Origin: an uncultured Sphingopyxis sp.
GTDB lineage: Bacteria > Pseudomonadota > Alphaproteobacteria > Sphingomonadales > Sphingomonadaceae
NCBI GenBank assembly: GCA_937873425.1
Contig: CALMYE010000279.1
Span: 1-64,000, forward strand
Reading direction: 5' to 3'
Length of the DNA stretch: 64,000 bases
Shown here: positions 42,360 to 52,463 of the stretch, piece by piece
How the letters are laid out: the number at the start of each line of letters is the position of its first letter
How positions within the stretch are numbered: the first letter of the stretch is position 1
Program-made: the position numbers and the translations under genes
Notes under the pieces: model-generated
Told to the model about the DNA's origin: nothing
Seen by the model: only the letters and a program-made list of their open reading frames with translations
Databases searched by the model: none

Positions 42360-44828
42360 ATGAAGCTTGCAGTGCGCGCGACGGCGTTGGCGGGTGTGGG
42401 GTTGGCTGCGATGCTGGCCGGACAACCTGCGCTGGCGCAGGACGGCTCTGCGGCGCAGGAAGCGAACAGCGACGATGGCGTGATCGTCGTCACCGCACAG
42501 CGCCGCGCCGAAAGCATCAACGACGTGGGCATCGCGATCCAGGCTTTTTCGGGCGACACGCTGCAGGATCTGCGCGTCACCTCGACCGAGGATCTGCAGG
42601 CGGTGGTCCCCAGCCTGAACGTCGCGCGCGGCTATCAGGGGATTCCCATCTATACGCTGCGCGGCATCGGTTTCAACACGATCAACCTTTCGGCGACCTC
42701 GACCGTCGGCACCTATCAGGACGAGGTCGCGCTCGCCTATCCCTTCATGAACAGCGGGCCGATATACGACCTCGAACGCGTCGAGGTGCTGAAGGGGCCG
42801 CAGGGCACGCTCTATGGCCGCAACACGACGGGCGGGCTGGTCAATTTCATCACCGCGAAGCCGAAGTTCGGGGAATTTTCCGGCGGCGTGACGGTCGAGG
42901 CGGGCAGCCACCAGACGCTGAACAGCGAGGCGTTCGTCAATGTTCCGCTTGGCGATGCGATGGCGCTGCGCGCCGCCTTTCGCACCGAGGACAGCTGGCG
43001 CGGCTGGCAGAAAAGCGCCACGCGCGACGAGCGGCTGGGCGAGGTGCATCGCTATGGCGCGCGGCTGACGCTGACCGCCGAACCCGTCGACGGGATGAAA
43101 ATCGAACTCGGCGGCAATTTCTGGATCAACAAGTCGGACTCGCTGGCCGGGCAGGCCGTCGGCTTCACCCCGAACACCGACCCCGCCAACGGCACATTGT
43201 TCAGCCTGTTCAACGCGGCGGGCCTGCCCGCTTTCGTCGCGGCGAACGGCGGAAACTGGGATTCGAACAGCGCCGACTGGGCGCCGCTGCCGGTACGCGG
43301 CCCGAACATCGGACGCGGCACGGGCATCGACGGCCCGCTGCGCGAGGACAGCGACTTCCTGGGCTTGCGCGGCCTGATCCAGTTCGACCTGACCGGCGAT
43401 TTGAGCTTCATCTCGCTCACCGGCTACAACCGGGTGAAGCGCGATGCCCGCTACGACTGGAGCGGCGCGCCATACGAGATCCTGATCCAGCATGCGGTCG
43501 GCAAGATCGAAAGCTTTTCGCAGGAGCTGCGTTTCCAGGGATCGACCGGACCCGCCGAATGGGTGGTCGGCGGCTATTATGCCAAGGATGTCGCGTCCGA
43601 CACCAACCAGACATTGCTCGGCCAGAACGCCAATGTCGGGGCGATCCGCGCGCTGATCCTGCAACTCGACCTGCTCAACACGCCGTTCAACAGCCCCGGC
43701 TACACCGCCGCCGATGTCGCGACCGCGTTCCGCACCTATCGCGACGTCGCCGATTTCGACACCGAGACGTTCAGCCTGTTCGCCAGCGCCGACTGGCAAC
43801 TCGCCGACACGCTCAAGCTGACGACGGGTGTGCGCTATACCGAGGACCGGCAGGAATATCAGGGCTGTTCGCGCGATCTCGACGGGTCGATGCTGCCCAA
43901 CGTCAACCTGTTCAACCGCGCTTTCTTCTTCCAGGTCTATGGCGCCTTCACCGCGCCGATCGCCGAGAACCAGTGCAACACCTTCGATGTCGACACCGGA
44001 ACCTTCGGCCTCGTTACATCGACGCTGAAGGAGGACAATGTCGCGTGGCGCGGCGCGCTGACCTGGGACCCCGCCGACGATGTGCTGGTCTATGCCTCGG
44101 TCAGCCGCGGCTATAAATCGGGTTCGACGCCCGTCAATGCGGCGAATATCGCGACCCAGAACCGGCCCGCGAAACAGGAACAGCTCACCGCCTATGAAGT
44201 GGGAACGAAGCTCGCGCTCGCCGACCGGCGGGTGAACCTCAACCTCGCCGGATTCTATTACGACTATCGCGACAAGCAGCTCGCGGTCTATTTCGCCGAT
44301 CCGATCTACACGACGCTGCAGCGGCTCGACAATATTCCCAAGTCGCGCGCCTATGGCATCGACGGCGACGTCAGCATCCGCGCGGCCGACAGCCTGACTC
44401 TCAACCTCGCCGGCACCTGGCTCAGGACCGAGATTCAGGGCTATGTCGGGATCAACGCCGCGGGGCAGGCTTTCGACTTCGACGGCTTTGCCTTCCCCTA
44501 CAGCCCCGAATTTTCGGGTGCGGCGACGATCACCTATGATGCGCCGGTTTCGGGCGACCTCGGCATCCGGGCGATCCTCAACGGTCGCTACCAGACCAGG
44601 ACCAGCAGCACGATCGAGGAATTCGCCCCGTTGGCGATCAAGGCGCACGGCTTGCTCAACGCCAGCCTCGCCGTCTATGACCGCGATGGCAAATGGGAAG
44701 CGTCGATCTGGGGCCGCAACATCACCGACAGCTATTACTGGATGTCGGCCGCGACCAATGCCAACACCGCGGTGCGCTTTCCGGGACGGAGCGCGACGTG
44801 GGGCGTGACCGCGAAGGTGAATTTCTAG
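42360..44828 (+). CDS. TonB-dependent receptor (second)
   Basis: Outer-membrane receptor, 822 aa, with a clear signal peptide (MKLAVRATALAGVGLAAMLAGQPALAQDG, cleavage after ALA). The TonB box is VIVVTAQRRAES; plug blocks include STEDLQAVVPSLNV and VEVLKGPQGTLYGRNTTGGLVNFIT. The barrel ends with VTAKVNF. It is monocistronic here. Its promoter holds a cluster of TTATCA-type operators, which joins it to the acyl-CoA dehydrogenase pair and DUF2236 protein as one regulon. Confidence 0.93.
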   Translation: MKLAVRATALAGVGLAAMLAGQPALAQDGSAAQEANSDDGVIVVTAQRRAESINDVGIAIQAFSGDTLQDLRVTSTEDLQAVVPSLNVARGYQGIPIYTLRGIGFNTINLSATSTVGTYQDEVALAYPFMNSGPIYDLERVEVLKGPQGTLYGRNTTGGLVNFITAKPKFGEFSGGVTVEAGSHQTLNSEAFVNVPLGDAMALRAAFRTEDSWRGWQKSATRDERLGEVHRYGARLTLTAEPVDGMKIELGGNFWINKSDSLAGQAVGFTPNTDPANGTLFSLFNAAGLPAFVAANGGNWDSNSADWAPLPVRGPNIGRGTGIDGPLREDSDFLGLRGLIQFDLTGDLSFISLTGYNRVKRDARYDWSGAPYEILIQHAVGKIESFSQELRFQGSTGPAEWVVGGYYAKDVASDTNQTLLGQNANVGAIRALILQLDLLNTPFNSPGYTAADVATAFRTYRDVADFDTETFSLFASADWQLADTLKLTTGVRYTEDRQEYQGCSRDLDGSMLPNVNLFNRAFFFQVYGAFTAPIAENQCNTFDVDTGTFGLVTSTLKEDNVAWRGALTWDPADDVLVYASVSRGYKSGSTPVNAANIATQNRPAKQEQLTAYEVGTKLALADRRVNLNLAGFYYDYRDKQLAVYFADPIYTTLQRLDNIPKSRAYGIDGDVSIRAADSLTLNLAGTWLRTEIQGYVGINAAGQAFDFDGFAFPYSPEFSGAATITYDAPVSGDLGIRAILNGRYQTRTSSTIEEFAPLAIKAHGLLNASLAVYDRDGKWEASIWGRNITDSYYWMSAATNANTAVRFPGRSATWGVTAKVNF

Positions 44829-44842
44829 AATTTCCGGCCTGT

Positions 44843-44868
44843 AATGCCCGGCGGGCCTCGCCGGCATT
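44843..44868 (+). terminator. Hairpin downstream of the second TonB receptor
   Basis: AATGCCCGGCG pairs with CGCCGGCATT around a short GGCCT loop, 15 bp after the receptor stop, followed by a brief T run (TTTC). It could end transcription before the convergent tRNA-Thr. Confidence 0.45.
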
Positions 44869-44956
44869 TCGGTCGAAAGGGCCGGCGACAGCCGCCGGGC
44901 GACTGCCGGCGATGCAGTGGCCGGGGCGCAGCGCTGGGTGGCGGGGTGGCGGGAGG

Positions 44957-45031
44957 TGGTGCCGCTTCAGGACTCGAACCTGTGGCCCCATCATTACGAA
45001 TGATGTGCTCTACCAACTGAGCTAAAGCGGC
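44957..45031 (-). tRNA. tRNA-Thr (anticodon CGT)
   Basis: Read on the minus strand: acceptor GCCGCTT pairs with AAGCGGC, discriminator A and encoded CCA. The D arm is AGCTCAGTTGGTAGAGC, the anticodon loop TTCGTAA with anticodon CGT, the T arm AGGTTCGAGTCCT. It stands alone and convergent to the TonB receptor gene. Confidence 0.95.
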
Positions 45032-45179
45032 GTCCGCGCGGGCCGTTAGCAAGGCGGGGCGCGTTCGGCAAGCATGATCGGCGCCTGCGCCGGCGCGCGC
45101 GGCGGCGCGGCGCCATCGTTTACGCGCCCTTTACCGTTCCTGGTGCATCACATTTACCAATATTTGCGACTGGGGACGG

Positions 45180-46499
45180 ATGATGGACAGCATGCGCGGA
45201 CTGCTTTCGGGCAGCCACGGCCAAGACGACGGGGCGATCGACGCGCCGCCGGCCGTCGGCGTCGACGAACGGCGGATGCAGGTGCGCGCCTATAATCACT
45301 GGGCGTCGCTGCTCGCCGATCGCGCCTATCCCTCGGTCGAGGATCTCGACCTCGACGGCGCGGTCGATTTCGGACCCTATTCGGTGCTGCTCGACTTCAC
45401 CGCGGGGGTCGAGAATCCCGCCATCGCCTTTCTCGGCGACCGGCTGCGCGCCGAATCGCAGATCGACGAGGACGTCCACTATATCAACCAGGTCCCCGGC
45501 CGCTCTTTGCTGTCGCGGCTGACCGACCATTATCTGCAGATCATCGCCAACCGCGCGCCGATCGGCTTCGAGGCCGAGTTCGTCAACGATCGCGGGGTGA
45601 CGATCATGTATCGCGGCATATTGCTGCCCTTCTCGTCCGACGACGACACGATCGACTTCATCATGGGCGTCATCAACTGGAAGGAAGCCGCGCCCGCCGA
45701 GCAGGAAGCCGAACTGCAGCTATCGGTCGAGCAGGCGCTGCGCGCCGCCGCGCCGCTGACCGCGCCGGTGCCGGTGTGGGCCGACGGTCCCGACAGCGAG
45801 CATATCGACGACGAGCCGGCGCCGGGTTTCGCCGCGCTGCGCGACGCCGGGGCGGAATTGCTGGCGAAGGCTGGGGACGCGGGCGGCACGGACGAGCCGG
45901 GCGAGCAGCTCGCCGACTGGCTGGCGCTGGCGCGGGCGACCGCCGAGCGCGCGCGCACCGCCGACAGCCGCAGCCGCGGCGCGCTCTATCAGGCGGTCGG
46001 CACCGCCTGGGACTTCGCGCTCGCCGCCGAGGCGCAGCCGGAGGAATTCGCGGCGCTGCTTGAGGGCGCCGGGCTGAAGGCGCAGGCGCGCGCGCCGATG
46101 ACGCCGCTGGTCAAGCTGGTCTTCGGCGCCGATTACGACAAGACGCGGATCGCCGAATATGCCTGCGCGCTCGGCCATGCCAAGGAAGAGGGGCTGGGGC
46201 GCGGGGCGCTTGCGGCCTATATCGATGCCTATCCGGGCGGGCTCAAGGGGCTGGTGCGCGACGAGCGCGCGCGGCGCCGGCCGGCGCGGGCGCCGAAGGA
46301 CGAGAGCGCGATCGCCGCGCTGCGCGCTGCGCATCCGGCGGTGATCCTGGAACATGACGCGGGCGAGGCCGAGTTCGTCGTGCTGATCGCGCGGGCGATG
46401 CCCGGCGGGCATGTCGGGATCGTCGCCAAGGCGGCGGACGATGCGGCGCTGATCGAGCGGCTGGCCCGCAAGGCGACGGCGATCACGCCGGGCGGCTGA
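45180..46499 (+). CDS. PAS-domain protein with long C-terminal extension
   Basis: 439 aa, cytoplasmic. The first 175 residues match the PAS_5 family (DFGPYSVLLDFTAGVENPAIAFLGDRLRAE, LSRLTDHYLQIIANRAPIGFEAEF, RGVTIMYRGILLPFSSDDDTIDFIMGVINWK). The rest is Ala- and acid-rich, with no known catalytic domain. Its C-terminal part (KTRIAEYACALGHAKEEGLGRG) is conserved-looking but unassigned. It precedes the glutamate dehydrogenase gene by 164 bp. Signalling partner unknown. Confidence 0.75.
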   Translation: MMDSMRGLLSGSHGQDDGAIDAPPAVGVDERRMQVRAYNHWASLLADRAYPSVEDLDLDGAVDFGPYSVLLDFTAGVENPAIAFLGDRLRAESQIDEDVHYINQVPGRSLLSRLTDHYLQIIANRAPIGFEAEFVNDRGVTIMYRGILLPFSSDDDTIDFIMGVINWKEAAPAEQEAELQLSVEQALRAAAPLTAPVPVWADGPDSEHIDDEPAPGFAALRDAGAELLAKAGDAGGTDEPGEQLADWLALARATAERARTADSRSRGALYQAVGTAWDFALAAEAQPEEFAALLEGAGLKAQARAPMTPLVKLVFGADYDKTRIAEYACALGHAKEEGLGRGALAAYIDAYPGGLKGLVRDERARRRPARAPKDESAIAALRAAHPAVILEHDAGEAEFVVLIARAMPGGHVGIVAKAADDAALIERLARKATAITPGG

Positions 46500-46663
46500 C
46501 GCGCCGGCGCAACAGACAATCCGAAAATTGAAATATTTTTGCGCAGACCTGCGCGCAGGGTCTTGAGCCGCGCGCGCGGCGGGCGCATAGGGAGGGGCAG
46601 CCAACGGGCCCGTCGACTCCCCCGGCAACGGTCCGCCCATCCTGGTCCGGAAACTTGCGCCCT

Positions 46664-49600
46664 ATGCCCCAGAAAAAGTCCGAAAAACCGGAAGCCGACG
46701 CGGAATCGCCGGCGGCCGTTCCCGTCCCCGCGAAGATCGCCAAGGCCTATCAGGCGGCGCTGCACGGCAGCGCGCTGCCCGGCGAGGGCGACGACCTCGA
46801 CGCGGCGGCGCTGAAGGCGGCGGGCGAATTCGCCGCGCGCGCCTCGCTGGATCGGGTGCCGGGCCGGCCGTCGCTGCTGCTCGAACCGATGGCCGCCGAC
46901 GGCACCGACCGGCGGATGCGGCTGGCGGTGGTCAACGACGACATGCCCTTCCTGGTCGATTCGACGTCGCAGATCGTCGGCGCGCAGGGACTGGCGGTGC
47001 ATCGCATCCTGCACCCCGTCGTCGCGGTGACGCGCGACGCGAAAGGGGCGCTGACCGGCGTGGAAGCTGCTGCCTCCGCCGCCGGCGCGCGCGAATCGGT
47101 CATCTATATGGAGCTGGAGCGCGGCGACGCGCGGGCGCGGCGGCGGCTGCTCGACGGCCTCGAAGCCGCGCTCGCCGACGTGCGCGCGGCGGTCGCCGAC
47201 TGGAAGGCGATGCGCGCCGCGATGCTCGCCGACGCCGCTATGCGCGTCGACGGCGAGGGCGCCGAACTGCTGCGCTGGTTCGAGGGCGGGGCGCTGACCC
47301 AGCTCGGCCACGAATGGCGAACGCGCGACGGCGCGCTGCACGAACCGCTGGGGATCAGCGCGACCGACGGCCGCGCGCTGCTGTCGCAGGCCGCGCTCGA
47401 CGCCGCCTTCGCCTGGTTCGATGAAAGCCATGCCGCGCCGCTGCTGATCAAGTCGAACCGGCTGTCGGCGGTGCATCGCCGCGTGCTGCTCGATCTGGTC
47501 ATCGTGCCCGAGCTCAAGGGGCGGGCGGTCGAGCGATTGTCGATCCACGCCGGCCTGTGGACCAGCGCCGCACTGTCGGCGCGTCCCGACAAGGTGCCGG
47601 TGCTGCGCGCGCAGCTCGATGCGCTGATGGCGAAATTCGGTTTCGATCCCGCGGGCCACGCCGGCAAGGCGCTGGCGCACGCGCTGACCGCGCTACCGCA
47701 CGACCTGCTGATCGCCTTCGACGCCGCCTCGCTCGAAGAGCTGGTGCTGACCTCCATGTCGATCACCGACCGGCCGCGGCCCAAGCTGGTGACGGTGCGC
47801 AGCGCGCTGGGGCGGCACCTGTTCGCCTTCGTCTGGCTGCCGCGCGACGAGGTATCGACCGGCCGGCGGCAGGCGATCGAGCAATTGCTGGTGCGCGAGG
47901 CGCGCGCCGGGGTGATCGGCTGGACGATGGCGCTGGAGGACGGCGGCGCCGCGCTCTTGCGCTACACGCTCGACCTGCGCAGCGGCGGGGTGGTGCCCGA
48001 TGCCGCCGCGCTCAACACCCAGCTCGAACAGATGGTGCGCGGCTGGCAGCCCGAGGTCGAGGCGGCGCTCGCGCGGCACGGCGACGCGGGCCGCGCGGCG
48101 GCGCTCGCCGCGCGCTTCGCGCAGCGTTTCCCGGCCAATTACCGCAACAGCTACACCCCCGCCGAGGCGGCGCTCGACATATTGGAGCTGCGCGATCTCG
48201 GCGCCGACCGCCCGCGCGGTGTGCGGCTGGTGCGCGAGACGCTCGACGGCGACGACCGGCTGCGGCTGAAGGTCTACAGCGCGGCGGGACCGCTCGCCCT
48301 GTCCGACGTCGTCCCGGCGCTCGAGCATTTCGGCTTCGAGGTGCTGGAGGATGTGCCGACCGAGGTCGCGCAGGCACGCTTCGGCGGCGGCGAGGGCGAG
48401 GAGGAGCAGCCCGCCTTCATCCACGACTTCGCGCTGCGCCTGCCGCCGACGGTCGACGAGCTGGCGCTGATCCCCTTCGCCGAGACGATCGAGGGCGCGA
48501 TCGCCGCGGTGCTCGACGGGCGGGCGGAGAATGACGGCTTCAACCAGCTGGTGCTGGTCAACCAGACCGACCCGCGCGCGATCGTGTGGCTGCGTGCCTG
48601 GTTCCGCTATCTGCGCCAGGGCGGGGCGAGCTATGGCATGGACACGGTGGTCGCGGCGCTGCGCCACGCGCCCGACCTGACCGCGGCGATGGTCGAGCGC
48701 TTCTGCGCGCTGCACGACCCCGCGGCCGCCGACGCAGACCGCGCCGCCTATCTCGACAAGGAGATTCAGGCGGGCTTCACCGCGATCCAGTCGATCGACG
48801 ACGACCGCATCCTGCGGCTGTTCCACGCGCTGATCGGCGCGACGCTGCGCACCAACGCCTTCGCGCCCGCTGCCGCCGAGGCGCTGGCGTTCAAGATCGA
48901 TTCGAGCCAGGTGCCGGGTCTGCCCAAGCCGCTGCCGTGGCGCGAGGTGTGGGTCTATTCCCCCCGCGTCGAGGGCACCCACCTGCGCGCCGGACCGGTC
49001 GCGCGCGGCGGGCTGCGCTGGTCCGACCGGCGCGACGATTTCCGCACCGAGATTCTCGGCCTGATGAAGGCGCAGCGGGTGAAGAATGCCGTCATCGTGC
49101 CGACCGGCGCAAAGGGCGGCTTCTATCCCAAGCAATTGCCGTCGCCGGCCGAGGATCGCGATGCGTGGTTCGCCGAAGGCACCGAATGCTATCGCATCTT
49201 CATCCGCACCCTCCTGTCGATCACCGACAATCTGGTCGGCGGCAAGGTCGTGCATCCGAAGGGCGTCGTGATCCGCGACGGCGACGACCCCTATTTCGTC
49301 GTCGCCGCCGACAAGGGGACGGCGACCTTCTCCGACGTCGCCAACGCGCTAGCGATGGAACGCAAATTCTGGCTCGGCGACGCTTTCGCGAGCGGCGGGT
49401 CGAACGGCTACGACCACAAGGCGATGGGGATCACGGCGAAGGGCGCCTGGGTCTCGGTCCAGCGCCATTTCGCCGAGATGGGCGTCGATGTGCAGACCGA
49501 CACGATCCGCGTCGTCGGATGCGGTGACATGTCGGGCGACGTGTTCGGCAACGGCATGCTGCTGTCGAAGGCGATCAAGCTGGTCGCTGCCTTCGACCAC

Positions 49601-51382
49601 CGCCACATCTTCCTCGATCCCGATCCCGATCCGGCGAAGAGCTGGAAGGAGCGCGACCGGATGTTCAACCTCCCCCGGTCGAGCTGGGAGGACTATGACA
49701 GGAAGCTGATCTCGGCGGGCGGCGGGGTGTTCCCGCGCAGCCAGAAGAGCATCCCGCTGAGCCCCGAAGTCAAGGCGCTGCTCGGCCTCTCGGTCGATGC
49801 GATCGAGCCGAGCGCGCTGATCTCCGCGATATTGAAGGCGCCGGTCGATCTCCTCTGGTTCGGCGGCATCGGCACCTATGTGAAGGCGGCGAGCCAGAAC
49901 AATGCCGAGGTGGGCGACCCCGCCAACGACGCGCTGCGCGTCGATGCCGAGGAGCTGCGCGTGAAGGCGGTCGGCGAGGGCGCCAATCTGGGCGTCACGC
50001 AGGCGGCGCGCATCGCCTTTTCGGGCCACGGCGGGCGGATCAACACCGACTTCATCGACAACAGCGCGGGCGTCGATTGCTCGGATAACGAGGTCAATAT
50101 CAAGATCGCGCTGAACCGCGAGATGGCCGAAGGGCGGCTGAGCCAGGACGACCGCGACGCGCTGCTCGTCCGCATGACCGACGATGTCGCGGCGCTGGTG
50201 CTGGAGGACAATCGGCTGCAGGCGCTCGCGCTGTCGATCGCCGAGCGCGGCGGTGCGGCGGCGGTGCCGTCGCTCGTCCGGCTGATGGAGACGTTCGAGG
50301 CGGCGGGCCGGCTCGACCGCAAGGTCGAGGGGCTGGCGGCGAACGACGAGTTGCTGCGCCGGTCGCAGGAAGGGCGCGGGCTGACGCGGCCCGAACTCGC
50401 GGTGCTGCTCTCGACCGCCAAGCTCGCCCTGCAGGACGCGATCGAGGCGAGCGACCTGCCCGACGATCCCGCGCTCGCCCCCTATCTCGACGCGGCCTTC
50501 CCGGCCGAGATGCAGCGCGATTATGCGGATGCGATCACCCGGCACCAACTGCGGCGCGAGATCATCGCGACCAAGCTCGCCAACCGCATCGTCAACCGCA
50601 TGGGCGTCGTCCATCCGTTCGAGCTGGTCGAGGAGGAGGGCTGCTCGCTCGGCGACGTCGCGGCGGCCTTCGTCGCGGTCGAGAAACTGCTCGAAATGCC
50701 GACCATCTGGACCTCGCTCGATAGCGCGAAGATCGACGAGGCGGTGCGCCTGTCGCTGTTCGGGCAGGCGGCCTCCGCGATGACCTCGCAGATGGCCGAC
50801 CTGCTGCGCGTCGCGCAGGGCAAGACGCAGCCGGGCGCGATCGTCGCGCGGCTCGAACCCGGCGTCGACCGGCTGATGGCGCGCGTCGACGACCTGCTCA
50901 GCCCGTCGGTGCGGCGCCAGTGGGACATGCTGGCGCAGCAACTGCTCGATGCCGGCGCGCCCGAGGCGCTGACCGCGGCGGTGGTGCGCCTGTTCAAGAC
51001 CGACGGCGCGATCGGCATCGTCGACCTCGCCGAACGGCGCGGTGACGACGAGGTGGCGGTGACCGCCGCCTTCACCCATTTGGGAGAGGCGCTCGGGCTC
51101 GACTGGGCGCAGACGCTGGCCGCGCATATGAGCCCCGCCGACCCGTGGGAACGGCTGCTGGTCAACAGCCTCGCGCGCGATTTCCAGCAGATGCGGCTGG
51201 GCTTCCTTGCCGGGTTGAAAGGCGACGATCTGGACGCGGCGGTGACGGCGTGGCTGGCGGACCATGAAGCGCGCGTCGCGCAGTTCCGCACGACGGTGGA
51301 CCGGGCGCGGACGATCCCGAATCCCAACGGCGCGATGCTGTCGCACATCGCCGGGCAGGCGCGGGGGTTGTTGGGGCGGTAG
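46664..51382 (+). CDS. gdhB: NAD-specific glutamate dehydrogenase, large (180-kDa) type
   Basis: Oxidises glutamate to 2-oxoglutarate and ammonia with NAD. The protein is 1,572 aa, the size of the large-type family. An N-terminal ACT-like regulatory region comes first. The catalytic part carries RGGLRWSDRRDDFRTEILGLMKAQRVKNAVIVPTGAKGGF with the catalytic Lys region, then GGKVVHPKGVV, NGYDHKAMGIT, VVGCGDMSGDVFGNGML and KAVGEGANLGVTQAARI. The ATG at 46664 is preferred to the upstream in-frame ATG. The gene product is cytoplasmic and links amino acid breakdown to the citric acid cycle. Confidence 0.95.
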   Translation: MPQKKSEKPEADAESPAAVPVPAKIAKAYQAALHGSALPGEGDDLDAAALKAAGEFAARASLDRVPGRPSLLLEPMAADGTDRRMRLAVVNDDMPFLVDSTSQIVGAQGLAVHRILHPVVAVTRDAKGALTGVEAAASAAGARESVIYMELERGDARARRRLLDGLEAALADVRAAVADWKAMRAAMLADAAMRVDGEGAELLRWFEGGALTQLGHEWRTRDGALHEPLGISATDGRALLSQAALDAAFAWFDESHAAPLLIKSNRLSAVHRRVLLDLVIVPELKGRAVERLSIHAGLWTSAALSARPDKVPVLRAQLDALMAKFGFDPAGHAGKALAHALTALPHDLLIAFDAASLEELVLTSMSITDRPRPKLVTVRSALGRHLFAFVWLPRDEVSTGRRQAIEQLLVREARAGVIGWTMALEDGGAALLRYTLDLRSGGVVPDAAALNTQLEQMVRGWQPEVEAALARHGDAGRAAALAARFAQRFPANYRNSYTPAEAALDILELRDLGADRPRGVRLVRETLDGDDRLRLKVYSAAGPLALSDVVPALEHFGFEVLEDVPTEVAQARFGGGEGEEEQPAFIHDFALRLPPTVDELALIPFAETIEGAIAAVLDGRAENDGFNQLVLVNQTDPRAIVWLRAWFRYLRQGGASYGMDTVVAALRHAPDLTAAMVERFCALHDPAAADADRAAYLDKEIQAGFTAIQSIDDDRILRLFHALIGATLRTNAFAPAAAEALAFKIDSSQVPGLPKPLPWREVWVYSPRVEGTHLRAGPVARGGLRWSDRRDDFRTEILGLMKAQRVKNAVIVPTGAKGGFYPKQLPSPAEDRDAWFAEGTECYRIFIRTLLSITDNLVGGKVVHPKGVVIRDGDDPYFVVAADKGTATFSDVANALAMERKFWLGDAFASGGSNGYDHKAMGITAKGAWVSVQRHFAEMGVDVQTDTIRVVGCGDMSGDVFGNGMLLSKAIKLVAAFDHRHIFLDPDPDPAKSWKERDRMFNLPRSSWEDYDRKLISAGGGVFPRSQKSIPLSPEVKALLGLSVDAIEPSALISAILKAPVDLLWFGGIGTYVKAASQNNAEVGDPANDALRVDAEELRVKAVGEGANLGVTQAARIAFSGHGGRINTDFIDNSAGVDCSDNEVNIKIALNREMAEGRLSQDDRDALLVRMTDDVAALVLEDNRLQALALSIAERGGAAAVPSLVRLMETFEAAGRLDRKVEGLAANDELLRRSQEGRGLTRPELAVLLSTAKLALQDAIEASDLPDDPALAPYLDAAFPAEMQRDYADAITRHQLRREIIATKLANRIVNRMGVVHPFELVEEEGCSLGDVAAAFVAVEKLLEMPTIWTSLDSAKIDEAVRLSLFGQAASAMTSQMADLLRVAQGKTQPGAIVARLEPGVDRLMARVDDLLSPSVRRQWDMLAQQLLDAGAPEALTAAVVRLFKTDGAIGIVDLAERRGDDEVAVTAAFTHLGEALGLDWAQTLAAHMSPADPWERLLVNSLARDFQQMRLGFLAGLKGDDLDAAVTAWLADHEARVAQFRTTVDRARTIPNPNGAMLSHIAGQARGLLGR

Positions 51383-51388
51383 TCCTTT

Positions 51389-51526
51389 AAACCCCTCCCC
51401 TTCAGGGGAGGGGCAGTGAGACTTGGTCCGGCGTCAGCCGGGCCTTAGTCGAGCGGGGTGGGACTGCGGGCCTCGCGTTACACTGCAGGCCCCCACCCCA
51501 ACCCCTCCCCTAAAGGGGAGGGGCTT
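51389..51526. repeat. GC-rich palindromic repeat pair (CCCCTCCC family)
   Basis: Hairpin ACCCCTCCCCTTCAGGGGAGGGG at the left and ACCCCTCCCCTAAAGGGGAGGGG at the right flank GGGGTGGG and CCCCACCCC boxes and the GAGACTTGGTCCGGC tract. Almost the reverse of the 2812 copy. It lies between the dehydrogenase and the ATP-grasp gene and ends 14 bp before that start. Confidence 0.8.
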
Positions 51527-51539
51527 CAGGAAGACCCCC

Positions 51540-52403
51540 ATGCCCTACCAACCGCGCGTCGCGATCCTGATCCCGGCGCCTGATTATCACGAGAAATGGC
51601 AGTCCGCCTTCGCGCGCAAGGCGGCGGCGCTGGCGGGCGCGGGGCTGGCGGTCGAGCGGCGCGTCTGGGGCGATCCGGGCGATCTTGCCGGTTTCGACCT
51701 GATCCTGCCGCTCTTCGCTTGGGGCTATCAGCGCGACGCTGCGAGTTGGTATGCCTTGCTCGACCGGCTGGAGGCGGAGGCGCTGCCGGTGGTCAATCCG
51801 GTGCCGCTGCTGCGCTGGAACAGCGACAAGGCCTATTTGACCGACCTCGCTGCGAAGGGCGTGACGGTGGTGCCGACGGTCGAGGTGGCGGCACTGAACG
51901 AGGCCGGACTGGCCGATGCGCGCGCGGCGCTGGGCGCGGAGGAGGTGGTTGTGAAGCCCGCGATCTCGGGCGGTGCCGACGGGACGCACCGCGTGGCGGC
52001 GAATGCGAGCGTGCCGGCCGACGCGTTGGGCAGGCGGCGGCTGGTGCAGCCGCTGATGCCGGGGATATTGGCCGAGGGCGAAGTTTCGCTCTTCTTCTTC
52101 GCCGGCGCGTTCAGCCATGCGATCGTCAAGCGGCCGGCGGCGGGCGATTTCCGCGTACAGGAACAGTTCGGCGGCCGCGAGACGGCGTGGGAGGCGAGCG
52201 CCGAAGCGTGCGGCCTCGCCGCCGCGGCGCTGGCGGCGGCGCCGGCGTCGCCCGTCTATGCGCGGGTCGACATGGTCGGCGATGCGGCGGGGCGGCTGCA
52301 CATCATGGAACTGGAACTGATCGAGCCGTCGCTGTTCCTGCACCTCGCCCCGGACAGGGGCGCGGCGTTCGGGCGCGCTGTGGCGGGGGCGGTGCTGGGG
52401 TAA
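51540..52403 (+). CDS. ATP-grasp domain protein (RimK/glutathione synthase-like)
   Basis: 287 aa, cytoplasmic ligase-type protein. Blocks: ILIPAPDYHEKWQ at the N-terminus, VVNPVPLLRWNSDKAYLTDLAAKGV, EEVVVKPAISGGADGTHRV (ATP-binding lysine region), LVQPLMPGILAEGEVSLFFFAGAFSHAIVKRP and HIMELELIEPSLFLHLAP near the C-terminus, where Glu residues bind Mg-ATP. It joins a carboxylate to an amine or thiol, but the substrates are unknown. Start after a repeat; no good ribosome site is visible. Confidence 0.8.
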   Translation: MPYQPRVAILIPAPDYHEKWQSAFARKAAALAGAGLAVERRVWGDPGDLAGFDLILPLFAWGYQRDAASWYALLDRLEAEALPVVNPVPLLRWNSDKAYLTDLAAKGVTVVPTVEVAALNEAGLADARAALGAEEVVVKPAISGGADGTHRVAANASVPADALGRRRLVQPLMPGILAEGEVSLFFFAGAFSHAIVKRPAAGDFRVQEQFGGRETAWEASAEACGLAAAALAAAPASPVYARVDMVGDAAGRLHIMELELIEPSLFLHLAPDRGAAFGRAVAGAVLG

Positions 52404-52463
52404 GCGGCGCGCGCTTGCCTTCGTCACCTTGCCCGCTAGTCTGACGATGACTGGAGGGCGCCC

